The notes beneath the pieces were generated by a model. The model was given only the letters and a program-made list of their open reading frames with translations. It was not told the origin of the DNA and did no database searches. DNA of 15,508 bases from Planctomycetales bacterium. Lineage in GTDB: Bacteria > Planctomycetota > Planctomycetia > Isosphaerales > Isosphaeraceae. Location: positions 1-15,508 of the forward strand of contig DAHZZC010000510.1 of assembly GCA_027435495.1 (NCBI GenBank), in the 5' to 3' direction. Below are positions 6,513 to 13,551 of the stretch, in pieces. Both the position numbers and the translations under genes were made by a program. Numbering within the stretch: the stretch's first letter is position 1; every line of letters begins with the position of its first letter.

Positions 6513-8051
6513 ATGAGCACTCACAAGAACGGGCTGCTTCTGGGCCTGGATGTCGGCACTCAGAGCCTGCGTGCCGCACTCGTGGATCGAGGCGGACGGA
6601 CTGTCGCCTGCGGTGTGGCCCCGATCGAGACGACCTATCCGCGGCCAACCTGGGCCGAGCAGGACTCCGAATCGTGGTGGACCGCGGCTCGAAAGGCAGT
6701 TCGATCGGCGAGGGAAGCCGCCGGTGCCGGCCCGGACGATGTCGTCGGGATCGGCCTTGACTGCACGGCCTGCACGGTGGTTGCCTGCGAGGACGACGGC
6801 CAACCCCTCCGCCCCGCGCTTCTCTGGATGGACCAGCGATCGTTCCGCGAGGCCGAGGAGATCAGTGCAACCGGCGACCCGGTCCTCCGATACGTCTCGG
6901 GGCGGGTCTCGCCCGAATGGATGCTGCCGAAGGCCCTCTGGCTCAAGCGAAACGAGCCCGATCTGTATCGTTCGGCCGGTCGGGTTGTCGAGGGGACCGA
7001 CTGGATGATGCACCGCCTGACCGGCGACTGGACCCTCTCGCTGAACCACGTCGCGGTCAAGTGGAACTACGCCCGACCCGACGGCGGTTGGCCGCTCGGG
7101 TTGCTTGCAGCGGTGGGCCTGGACGACCTTCCGACAAAGTGGCCAGCGCGGATTGTGCCGCTCGGCCGGGGCGAGGGCCGGCTCGCCCGGTTCGCCGCCG
7201 AGGACCTGGGCCTGGCGATGGGAACCCCGGTCGCTCAGGGTGGGATCGATGCCTACCTGGGCATGCTCGGCATGGGGGCCACTCGGGATGGCGACCTCGC
7301 GGTGATCGTCGGGTCGAGCACATGCCACCTGGCGATGTCGCGCGACGGCGTCTTCGGCTCGGGGGCCGGCGGATGTTATCCCGATGCCACGGTCGAGGGC
7401 CTTTACACCCTGGAAGCCGGCCAGACCGCCACCGGCTCGATTCTCGACTGGTATCGTCGCCACTTCGCCGGTGCACAGCGGATCGAGGCCGAGCGGAGAG
7501 GCGTCCACGTCTTCGAAATCCTGGATGAGCAGGCGGCGGCCGTGCCGCCCGGCTCAGAGGGTCTGGTCGTCCGAGACGATTGGCAGGGCAACCGGTCGCC
7601 CTACAAGGATCCGCTGGCGCGAGGCGCAATCGTCGGGCTCTCGCTGGCGCATGGTCCCGGCCACATTTTCCGGGCAATCTACGAGGCGACCGCCTGCGGA
7701 ACCCGGCACATTCTCGAAGACGCCACGCGGCATGGACTGAGGATCGATCGCGTCTTCGTCGGAGGCGGCGGAGCCCGGTCGCCACTCTGGCTCCGGATTC
7801 ACGCCGACGTCCTGCAACGGCCGATCCATCTCGCACGTGAGCCCGAAGCCTGTGCCCTCGGCTCCGCAATGGCCGCCGCCGTCGCAGCCGGGATCTACTC
7901 CGACTTCGACTCCGCCGCCCTCGCGATGGTTGCCATCGAGCGCGTCGTCGAGCCGAATCCCGCAAACGCCGGACTCTACGACGACCTGTTCGGGCGATAC
8001 GTCGACCTCTATGCAAAGCTCAACGCCCGCGCGACGCCTGCCGGATCGTGA
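6513..8051 (+). CDS. FGGY-family carbohydrate kinase, ribulokinase-like
   Basis: The 512-aa protein has the two-domain FGGY kinase layout and phosphorylates a sugar with ATP. The N-terminal phosphate-binding loop is GLDVGTQSLRAALVD (11-25, with D13), followed by WAEQDSESWW (47-56). The central catalytic region is AQGGIDAYLGMLG (241-253) with D246 as the likely general base. The C-terminal domain carries the adenine-side motif VFVGGGGARSPLW (414-426) and the closing EPEACALGSAMAAA (443-456). Several features favour a ribulokinase-type member over xylulokinase or glycerol kinase: the DCTACTVV segment (83-90), EGTDWMMHRLTG (160-171), LSLNHVAVKWNY (175-186) and GSSTCHLAM (267-275). Substrate (D-ribulose, L-ribulose, another ketose or a polyol) cannot be fixed from sequence. 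No isomerase or epimerase lies next to it, so the pathway is not shown. The last 32 bases overlap the convergent membrane-protein gene. There is no strong ribosome-binding site; ATG 6513 gives the usual short lead into the P-loop. Confidence 0.88.
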   Translation: MSTHKNGLLLGLDVGTQSLRAALVDRGGRTVACGVAPIETTYPRPTWAEQDSESWWTAARKAVRSAREAAGAGPDDVVGIGLDCTACTVVACEDDGQPLRPALLWMDQRSFREAEEISATGDPVLRYVSGRVSPEWMLPKALWLKRNEPDLYRSAGRVVEGTDWMMHRLTGDWTLSLNHVAVKWNYARPDGGWPLGLLAAVGLDDLPTKWPARIVPLGRGEGRLARFAAEDLGLAMGTPVAQGGIDAYLGMLGMGATRDGDLAVIVGSSTCHLAMSRDGVFGSGAGGCYPDATVEGLYTLEAGQTATGSILDWYRRHFAGAQRIEAERRGVHVFEILDEQAAAVPPGSEGLVVRDDWQGNRSPYKDPLARGAIVGLSLAHGPGHIFRAIYEATACGTRHILEDATRHGLRIDRVFVGGGGARSPLWLRIHADVLQRPIHLAREPEACALGSAMAAAVAAGIYSDFDSAALAMVAIERVVEPNPANAGLYDDLFGRYVDLYAKLNARATPAGS

Positions 8052-9648
8052 GGTCGCGTCGCGCGACCCCGGCGCGTCGGCGATACGGATGGAAGTCGCC
8101 CAGCCGGGGGAGCGGCTCGTACTCGCGCAGGAGCGCCGCGAATCTCGGATCGCGGCCGTAGTACGCGAGATAATCAAAAGGCTGGATACAGTAGACCCCC
8201 AGTCGGGGGCCTTCATCGACGAGAATCAGGTCGGGACGATCGCGAAGCAGGTCGTCGATCACGGAGTCGAACAAAAGGCGTTCGGCGGGACTCATCGCCG
8301 CCATCGATCGATACGATTCCGGTGGCGAGGACCGGAGCGGACCCGGATAGAGCCCGGCAAGAAACCAGAGGCAAGGATGCCGTGACGCCCAGGTCGCGCC
8401 GACCTCGTTGACCATGGGGAAGGCATCGATGACGGCCGGCGAGAAGACAAAGAGGCTCCCGCCCGCGGCATGGGCCCGGGCGAGCCGGGCAAGACGGCCA
8501 TAGTACGTATTCGAGCCGATCGGCTCGGCTCCCCAGAGTCGCGCGTCGAAGATCCGGTCGCCAGCGGCCACAATCAGCAGGGCCGCGGCAAGCCCCCCAC
8601 CGAGCACACCCGCCCAGGCCCGGCGGTCGGCGATCGGTTCGCGCGACTCGATGAAGAGAAGTCCGAGCAGGACAATCGCCGAGGCCGCCGCCGGATAGTA
8701 GTGGTAGCTGTATCCCTTCGACTGGAGCACGGCGGCAGCCAGTAAACTCAGATCGACGATCAGGAAAACCCGGCAGAGCTCGCGGTACGCCCCGCGCGGC
8801 TGGACCATCGGGTAGCAAAGCCAGGCGATCACCGAGAGCATCACGGCCGGATGATCCACCATCGATCGCCAGGAAACGTTGGCGCAGTACCGGTAGATCG
8901 GCCAGAGCCATCGAACCATGACGAGGTAGTCGGGTGTCAGGACGAAGGTCGCGACCACGCAGGAAAACCCGGTCGCCATCACCGCGAGGTTTTCCGCCCG
9001 GAGCCAGGTCCGACGTCCCGGACCGCTCCCAACAAGGTAGCCCTCGACACTGAGCCAGAGTATCGCGAAATGCGGCTTGAATCCGATGCCAAGTCCAGCC
9101 AGAACACCCGCAAGCACGGCCAGCGGTCCACCGAATCGGTGGCCCACACTCGTCGCCGCCGCCATGACCAGGTAGGGCAAAATCATCGCGAACATCAGGT
9201 GCTCGCGCTCGCCGAATTCATAGCCGGCCAGGGGCAAGAGAACGGCGATCGCAAGCAGCGAGAGTCCAAGTCGTCCACCAGGCCGGTCGGGAAGAATTCG
9301 TCGAAGCGCCCAGCCAGCCAGCCCCAACGACCCGCCGATCAGGAGCAGGGCGGAAACGCGAAACGCCAGCACCTCGGAAAGGCCCGTGACTCGCGCGAAG
9401 ACAACCGTGGGGACGGACAACCAGATAATCAGCGGCGGATTCGGCTCGATGATGTCCACGTAGAGCCGGTCGCCGTTGAGCAACCGCGAGGCCGCGACCA
9501 GGTACCAGCCGGCATCATGGTTGAAGAGATTGAAAAACACGGGGACAGAGCCGATCACGAACACCGAGAGAAGCAGCACCGCCGCCGCGCTACCCGAGAG
9601 AAACCTGGATTTCGCGGAGCCTTCCGAGGGCCCCTGTGTGGACAGCAT
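8020..9648 (-). CDS. Polytopic GT-C-like membrane protein, probable glycosyltransferase
   Basis: The 542-aa protein starts at ATG 9648, chosen because AGGGAG lies 5 bases upstream; upstream codons would place charged residues before the first membrane segment. A first hydrophobic segment (20-41) is followed by FNHDAGWYLVAASRLLNG (42-59), with D45 at the position of the loop acid of GT-C glycosyltransferases, then YVDIIEPNPPLIIW (63-76). Roughly nine to ten further hydrophobic segments follow up to about residue 361. KGYSYHYYPAAASA (311-324) resembles a loop seen in bacterial mannosyltransferase-like proteins. The C-terminal 180 residues are mostly soluble and include DDLLRDRPDLILVDEGPR (465-482). 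The fold is likely GT-C with a polyprenyl-phosphate sugar donor; substrate unknown. It follows the copper-protein gene by 29 bases and is probably co-transcribed. Its 3' end overlaps the FGGY kinase gene by 32 bases, tail to tail. Confidence 0.78.
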   Translation of the reverse strand: MLSTQGPSEGSAKSRFLSGSAAAVLLLSVFVIGSVPVFFNLFNHDAGWYLVAASRLLNGDRLYVDIIEPNPPLIIWLSVPTVVFARVTGLSEVLAFRVSALLLIGGSLGLAGWALRRILPDRPGGRLGLSLLAIAVLLPLAGYEFGEREHLMFAMILPYLVMAAATSVGHRFGGPLAVLAGVLAGLGIGFKPHFAILWLSVEGYLVGSGPGRRTWLRAENLAVMATGFSCVVATFVLTPDYLVMVRWLWPIYRYCANVSWRSMVDHPAVMLSVIAWLCYPMVQPRGAYRELCRVFLIVDLSLLAAAVLQSKGYSYHYYPAAASAIVLLGLLFIESREPIADRRAWAGVLGGGLAAALLIVAAGDRIFDARLWGAEPIGSNTYYGRLARLARAHAAGGSLFVFSPAVIDAFPMVNEVGATWASRHPCLWFLAGLYPGPLRSSPPESYRSMAAMSPAERLLFDSVIDDLLRDRPDLILVDEGPRLGVYCIQPFDYLAYYGRDPRFAALLREYEPLPRLGDFHPYRRRAGVARRDLTIRQASRGR

Positions 9649-9653
9649 GATGA

Positions 9654-9659
9654 CTCCCT
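9654..9659 (-). promoter_or_regulatory. Ribosome-binding site deciding the start of the second GT-C-like gene
   Basis: AGGGAG on the minus strand lies 5 bases before ATG 9648, in the 29-base gap after the copper-protein gene. It supports this start over the open frame that continues upstream into that gene. Confidence 0.55.
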
Positions 9660-9677
9660 GGCAGGCCAGTTGGAGGG

Positions 9678-11546
9678 TTACGGACAGAGCAACCCGGCAC
9701 CTGTGTGCCCTTGATGCCGGCGGAGAAAGTAGAGCGCCGCCGTACAGGCTGCGATCAGACAAATCGAGGGGTCGCACGATCGCCGGAGCTTCGACCGGAC
9801 GGTCGAGAGAAGACTCGTCATGTCCTGATCGGATAGGGCGATGTCATAATAACCGTTGAACATTTCGTCGGTGGTTTGCTTCCCAGCCCGGACCGTCGCC
9901 CCAGGGTCGGGATTGGAGGGATTTCCCTCCGAATTATCGAAATGGGCCACACATCGCAGGACGGTCCCGGCCGGGAGCCTCTTCGGCTCGGCCAGTACGT
10001 AGCGATTTTGCCAGTTGAAGTCGAAGCGGGGGACGTCGAGCAGGATCTCCGACCGCCCATCGGGATAGAGGGCTTCGTACCGGAAGGATCGCCCGCGTAG
10101 ATGCATGTGGGGGAACATCGAAAGCAGAACAACATCCTCATCAAACCGCCGCCATCGCTCGATGCGATGGTCGGCCGTGTGGGGCGGGATCCGCAGGTCG
10201 GGATCGAAGAGGAGCTGAGTGGCGACCTCGCGACGAACCGAGGTCCGGTCCGCGAAGACCAGCCCGATCCGGGTCTGATCGTACTGGACCGTTCCCACGG
10301 GCTGATAATGCATGACGAAGACCAGATGCCATCCGGCCGGGATTCGCTTCGCCATTCCGTCGGGCAGAATCCAGGGGGGCGTGCCGGGCGTCATCGCGGC
10401 GAGGCAGTACGAGCCGAGTTCACCGGCGGTGTCGATCTCGTTGTGACTTCCGGGGGCTCGAAGGAAGACGTTGCAGTGATGCACAACACGTCGATTGCCC
10501 GGGCGGATCTCCGCGGCCCGAATCCATTGGTCCTCTCGGAACCCTGGATCGACCTCGAAGAACTGGTAATCGACCACGCCTCCCGCCGGGACGGTGAATG
10601 CCGAGGGCATGGAGACGACCCGGTCAGGACCGGGAATGGACCAGCCCTCGTGACTCGATATCTCCGGGGGAATCTCCCTTGAGTCGCCCTCGGGTAGACC
10701 TCCACGGGCCCAGCCGAGAATCGACCGCTTCTCGTCATCCGTCAAACGAGAGTCGTTCGCGAACCGACCGAAACGGGGATCTGCGTGCCAGGGGGGCATC
10801 CGACCGTCCTCGACGGCCTCGGCGATCGCCTCAGCGCGGTCGGCGGCTTCCTCGTAACTCGTCAGGGCGAACGGTCCGACCTGGCCCGCCTGGTGGCAGG
10901 GAACGCAACGTCGGGCCAGGATCGGGGCCACATCACGGCGGTAGGTCGGTGCGCCAGCGGGCATCGGATTATCGATCTGAGCGATCGGACAGCCAACGGC
11001 CAGCACCTCCGGCCGTTCCACCGGTCGTCCCGCGAGCAGGGCATCGATCGCTTCACGAAGGTACTCGCGCGCCGGGGCTGATCGTCGAGAGCCGACCGCG
11101 TACTGATCGTCGATCCGACCCCGATACCGGAAGCGCCGGCCCTGGTCCAGAACGATGACCTCGGGCGTTCGCCGCGCCCCCAGCCGTACCGCCGCGCATC
11201 CGTCGTCGAGCAGAACAGGGAACGAGAAACCATGCTCCCTGGCGAACCGGAGAACGCTGCCCGCTCCTTCTCGACCTTTCTCGAAGACGCCGACAAAAGC
11301 GACGCCGCTCGGCCGGTAGTGGTCCGCCAGTTCGGCGAGCCGATCCGCGTAAAGCTCCGCGACGGGGCACCCCTCCGCGAGAAACGTCAGCACGATCAGC
11401 CGGGCCGATCGCCAATCGTCCAGCCCATGCCGTCCCCCGCGATCGTCGAGGAGGCGGAACTCCCTGGCGACCGAACCGATGGGCGGGCCCATGTTCGTCG
11501 GGCGATCGGCCGCGACGATCGCGATCGCCAGGAGAAGGGTCGACAT
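9678..11546 (-). CDS. Redoxin / cytochrome c / PHM-like copper monooxygenase fusion protein
   Basis: The 622-aa protein starts with a short hydrophobic export signal (MSTLLLAIAIVAA). Residues 20-170 form a thioredoxin-fold redoxin domain with one cysteine in the GCPVAELYADRL motif (C60), not a CxxC pair. Residues 200-285 form a small cytochrome c domain with heme site CVPCH (C214, C217, H218) and probable axial Met M250 in GRMPPWHADP. Residues 305-575 match copper type II, ascorbate-dependent monooxygenases (PHM/DBM). Candidate ligands are all present: H356-H357 and H413 for the first copper, H480, H482 and M562 for the second. A short hydrophobic stretch at 596-607 might be a membrane anchor. 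The arrangement implies an exported redox enzyme fed electrons through its own heme; substrate unknown. Such fusions are known as unassigned proteins in planctomycetes and acidobacteria. An in-frame ATG at 11624 would add 26 residues; neither start has a strong binding site. The second GT-C-like gene follows after 29 bases. Confidence 0.88.
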   Translation of the reverse strand: MSTLLLAIAIVAADRPTNMGPPIGSVAREFRLLDDRGGRHGLDDWRSARLIVLTFLAEGCPVAELYADRLAELADHYRPSGVAFVGVFEKGREGAGSVLRFAREHGFSFPVLLDDGCAAVRLGARRTPEVIVLDQGRRFRYRGRIDDQYAVGSRRSAPAREYLREAIDALLAGRPVERPEVLAVGCPIAQIDNPMPAGAPTYRRDVAPILARRCVPCHQAGQVGPFALTSYEEAADRAEAIAEAVEDGRMPPWHADPRFGRFANDSRLTDDEKRSILGWARGGLPEGDSREIPPEISSHEGWSIPGPDRVVSMPSAFTVPAGGVVDYQFFEVDPGFREDQWIRAAEIRPGNRRVVHHCNVFLRAPGSHNEIDTAGELGSYCLAAMTPGTPPWILPDGMAKRIPAGWHLVFVMHYQPVGTVQYDQTRIGLVFADRTSVRREVATQLLFDPDLRIPPHTADHRIERWRRFDEDVVLLSMFPHMHLRGRSFRYEALYPDGRSEILLDVPRFDFNWQNRYVLAEPKRLPAGTVLRCVAHFDNSEGNPSNPDPGATVRAGKQTTDEMFNGYYDIALSDQDMTSLLSTVRSKLRRSCDPSICLIAACTAALYFLRRHQGHTGAGLLCP

Positions 11547-11717
11547 CGCGCATCCCCGATCGAGGCCGGTCGCGGTGAGGACGCAAGGCCTCGGGTCCCG
11601 TTCCGGCCGACCTATCGGAAACATAGTTCACATCGGCGGGGTTGTCTCGGAACCTCGCGAGCCACCGACAGGTGAGGACTGCGGTCGGAGCCGTCTCAGG
11701 CCGAGGTGTAAGCCGAT

Positions 11718-13001
11718 TTATTCCGCATCCTGATGGACGTCCCGAGCACTCGCGAGCAGACGGGCCGGGACACCGGCGACGGTTTGACCGTCCTCGACGT
11801 CGTGGCCCCTGGTGACCACGGCGTTCGCGCCGACCACGGCTCTCTTGCCGATCGTCACCGGGGCGACCAGAACAGCGCCGGCGCCGATGAGGGTGCCGTC
11901 GCCGATCCGGGTCGGATTTTTGCGGATGCCGTCGAAATTGGCCGTCACGGCCGTGGCGCCGAAATTCACTCGCTCCCCGACGTCCGCATCGCCGACGTAG
12001 GTCAGGTGGCGGACCAGCGTCCTTGATCCCAGGTGCGAGCGGTTGACCTCGACAAACGCGCCGACCTCGACGCCATCGTCCAGGACCGTCCCATCACGGA
12101 GATGGGCGTGCGGGCCGATCTTGCAGGCTGATCCGATCCGAACGCGGCCCGTGATCGCGCTGAACGGGTAGATCACGGTATCCACACCGATGATGGCTCG
12201 TCCATCGATATAGGTGTTCCGCGGGTCGACGATCGTCACGCCCTCGGTCATCCAGTGATCGTGAATCCGTTCCTGCATGATGGCCGTTGCCTGCGCGAGA
12301 TGCTGGCGCGTGTTGACGCCGAGCACATCTTCGGCGGCGAGAACATTGAGGGCGAGCACCTTCTCGCCCATCGCCATCAGATGGGCGGGGGCATCGGTGA
12401 GGTAATACTCGCGCTGGGCGTTGGTGGTGGTGATCCGGTCGAGGGCTTCCCAGAGGATCGGGAGCCGGAAGACATAGCAGCTCGGGTTGACTTCGCGGAT
12501 GGCCCGCTCCTCGGGGCTGCAATCGCGCTCCTCGACGATCCGGAGGAATCGGCCGGCGGAGTCGCGAAGGATTCGGCCGAAGCCCGTCGGATCGGGGAGC
12601 ATGGCGGTGCCGAGGAGGCAGGCGGCGTTGTCCTCTTGCTGGCGACGGAAAAGGTCGGCGAGCGGCTCGGGGCGGAGCAGAGGCTCGTCGCCGACGAGGA
12701 TCATCGCCGGGCCCTCATAGTCGCTCAGGATCGGCCGGCAGACCTTGGCGGCATGACCGGTCCCAAGCTGCTCGGCCTGCTCGGCGAAGAGGACGTCGGG
12801 CTCGTCGTGGAGGTCGGCCCGGACCTGGTCGGCGGCGAACCCGACGACGACGACGATCGTTCGGGCCCCGGCTCCTCGGGCGGCGTCGACGACGTATCGG
12901 ATCATCGGCCGGCCGCAGACCTCGTGCAGAACCTTGGCCCGCTCCGACTTCATCCGCTTCCCCTGGCCGGCGGCCAGGATGATCGCCACGGGTCCGTTCA
13001 T
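11718..13001 (-). CDS. glmU: GlmU: UDP-N-acetylglucosamine pyrophosphorylase / glucosamine-1-P acetyltransferase
   Basis: The 427-aa protein carries both GlmU domains. The N-terminal nucleotidyltransferase has ILAAGQGKRM (8-17), KVLHEVCGRPMI (23-34), QLGTGHA (78-84), VGDEPLL (103-109, metal Asp D105), DPTGFGRILRD (137-147), YYLTDAPAHL (199-208) and GVNTRQHL (228-235). The left-handed beta-helix follows from about 255, with the acetyltransferase site HLTYVGDADVG (332-342; H332 matches catalytic H363 of E. coli, Y335 matches Y366), N346, N355 and K361. Compared with E. coli GlmU (456 aa) the VEVKK motif reads VEVNR (318-321), losing the Lys equivalent to K351, and the protein ends soon after GVPARLL, without the usual basic C-terminal tail. 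It makes UDP-GlcNAc for envelope polymers. ATG 13001 gives the canonical N-terminus; GGAG is 11 bases upstream. A good promoter lies at 13065-13094. The gene at 11546 follows after 171 bases. Confidence 0.93.
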   Translation of the reverse strand: MNGPVAIILAAGQGKRMKSERAKVLHEVCGRPMIRYVVDAARGAGARTIVVVVGFAADQVRADLHDEPDVLFAEQAEQLGTGHAAKVCRPILSDYEGPAMILVGDEPLLRPEPLADLFRRQQEDNAACLLGTAMLPDPTGFGRILRDSAGRFLRIVEERDCSPEERAIREVNPSCYVFRLPILWEALDRITTTNAQREYYLTDAPAHLMAMGEKVLALNVLAAEDVLGVNTRQHLAQATAIMQERIHDHWMTEGVTIVDPRNTYIDGRAIIGVDTVIYPFSAITGRVRIGSACKIGPHAHLRDGTVLDDGVEVGAFVEVNRSHLGSRTLVRHLTYVGDADVGERVNFGATAVTANFDGIRKNPTRIGDGTLIGAGAVLVAPVTIGKRAVVGANAVVTRGHDVEDGQTVAGVPARLLASARDVHQDAE

Positions 13002-13064
13002 CGTCGTCGAGTCTCCATCCCCATCGCCCGGCTCTGCGCCTTCGCCGCTGGACGCATGGACCCA

Positions 13065-13094
13065 ATGATAGTAGGCCCGGCATCGGTGCGTCAA
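13065..13094 (-). promoter_or_regulatory. Candidate sigma70-type promoter for glmU
   Basis: On the minus strand TTGACG (13089-13094) and TATCAT (13065-13070) are 18 bases apart, each matching the consensus at 5 of 6 positions. Transcription would start near 13058, about 57 bases before the glmU ATG at 13001. This is the best promoter match I found in the window. It lies in the 222-base divergent gap between glmU and gatC. Confidence 0.5.
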
Positions 13095-13160
13095 ACCGGG
13101 CCATCGCGGCGAATCTTGAACGGCCGGCGCGAATCTGTCAGACTGTGGTCCGTTGCGGGA

Positions 13161-13189
13161 CCGGCCCGCTGCCCGGCCTCTCGGGCCGG
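13161..13189. repeat. 8-bp inverted repeat in the gatC leader
   Basis: CCGGCCCG (13161-13168) and CGGGCCGG (13182-13189) are exact reverse complements around a 13-base loop. The repeat lies 34 bases before the gatC ATG and well outside the glmU promoter. It could fold in the gatCAB leader RNA. There is no T tract. A weak promoter-like TTGAAC lies upstream at 13116-13121 without a convincing -10. Confidence 0.35.
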
Positions 13190-13223
13190 CGGTTATCCCC
13201 GTGACCGGAGGGTTCTCACGCCG

Positions 13224-13511
13224 ATGTCCCTGTCGAATGACGACGTGGCAAAGGTCGCCTTGCTGGCCCGGCTCCGGGTCAGCCCCGAGGAGCTCGCCAC
13301 GTTCACCGGCCAGCTAAACTCGATCGTGGACTACGTGGCACACCTCCAGGAGGTCGACACCGAGGGGGTCGAGCCGCTGGCCCACGGGATCGATGTCCGG
13401 AACGTCTTCCGCGACGATGCCCGCGGCGAGCCGCTCTCGCGCGAGGACGCCCTGGCGAACGCCCCCAAGCGGAACGCCACCGGCTTCCTGGTCCCCGCCG
13501 TCCTGGAGTGA
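13224..13511 (+). CDS. gatC: Asp-tRNA(Asn)/Glu-tRNA(Gln) amidotransferase subunit C
   Basis: The 95-aa protein is the right size for GatC, the small subunit that wraps around the GatA-GatB interface and stabilises the complex. Recognisable segments are DDVAKVALLARLRVSPEEL (6-24), QLNSIVDYVAHLQEVDTEGVEPL (30-52), and the C-terminal LSREDALANAPKRNATGFLVPAVLE (71-95). ATG 13224 is preceded by GGAGGG with an 11-base spacer. The frame is open for nearly 1 kb upstream, antisense to glmU; that extension is rejected because GatC homology begins here and the ribosome-binding site fits. It heads the gatC-gatA-gatB operon, with gatA 40 bases downstream, and is divergent from glmU. Confidence 0.95.
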   Translation: MSLSNDDVAKVALLARLRVSPEELATFTGQLNSIVDYVAHLQEVDTEGVEPLAHGIDVRNVFRDDARGEPLSREDALANAPKRNATGFLVPAVLE

Positions 13512-13551
13512 TGCCACGCAACCCGCCTCCGCCCGCCGAGGATGCCGATCG

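Noticed and set aside
7057..8016. 319-codon frame antisense to the FGGY kinase
   Set aside because: Its translation is extremely Arg-rich and low in complexity, as expected for a shadow of a GC-rich gene; the kinase frame has all family motifs.
8851..9714. 287-codon plus-strand frame opposite the GT-C-like gene
   Set aside because: Highly charged Gln/Arg/Asp-rich translation with no hydrophobic core, mirrored from membrane-segment codons on the other strand.
11547..11717. Possible terminator or promoter between glmU and the copper-protein gene
   Set aside because: I looked for a GC stem with T tract and for -35/-10 pairs on the minus strand and found only short partial stems; nothing I can support.
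12255..13223. Open frame extending gatC upstream by about 320 codons, antisense to glmU
   Set aside because: GatC homology begins exactly at 13224 with a binding site. Such open antisense frames are usual with strong GC third-position bias.
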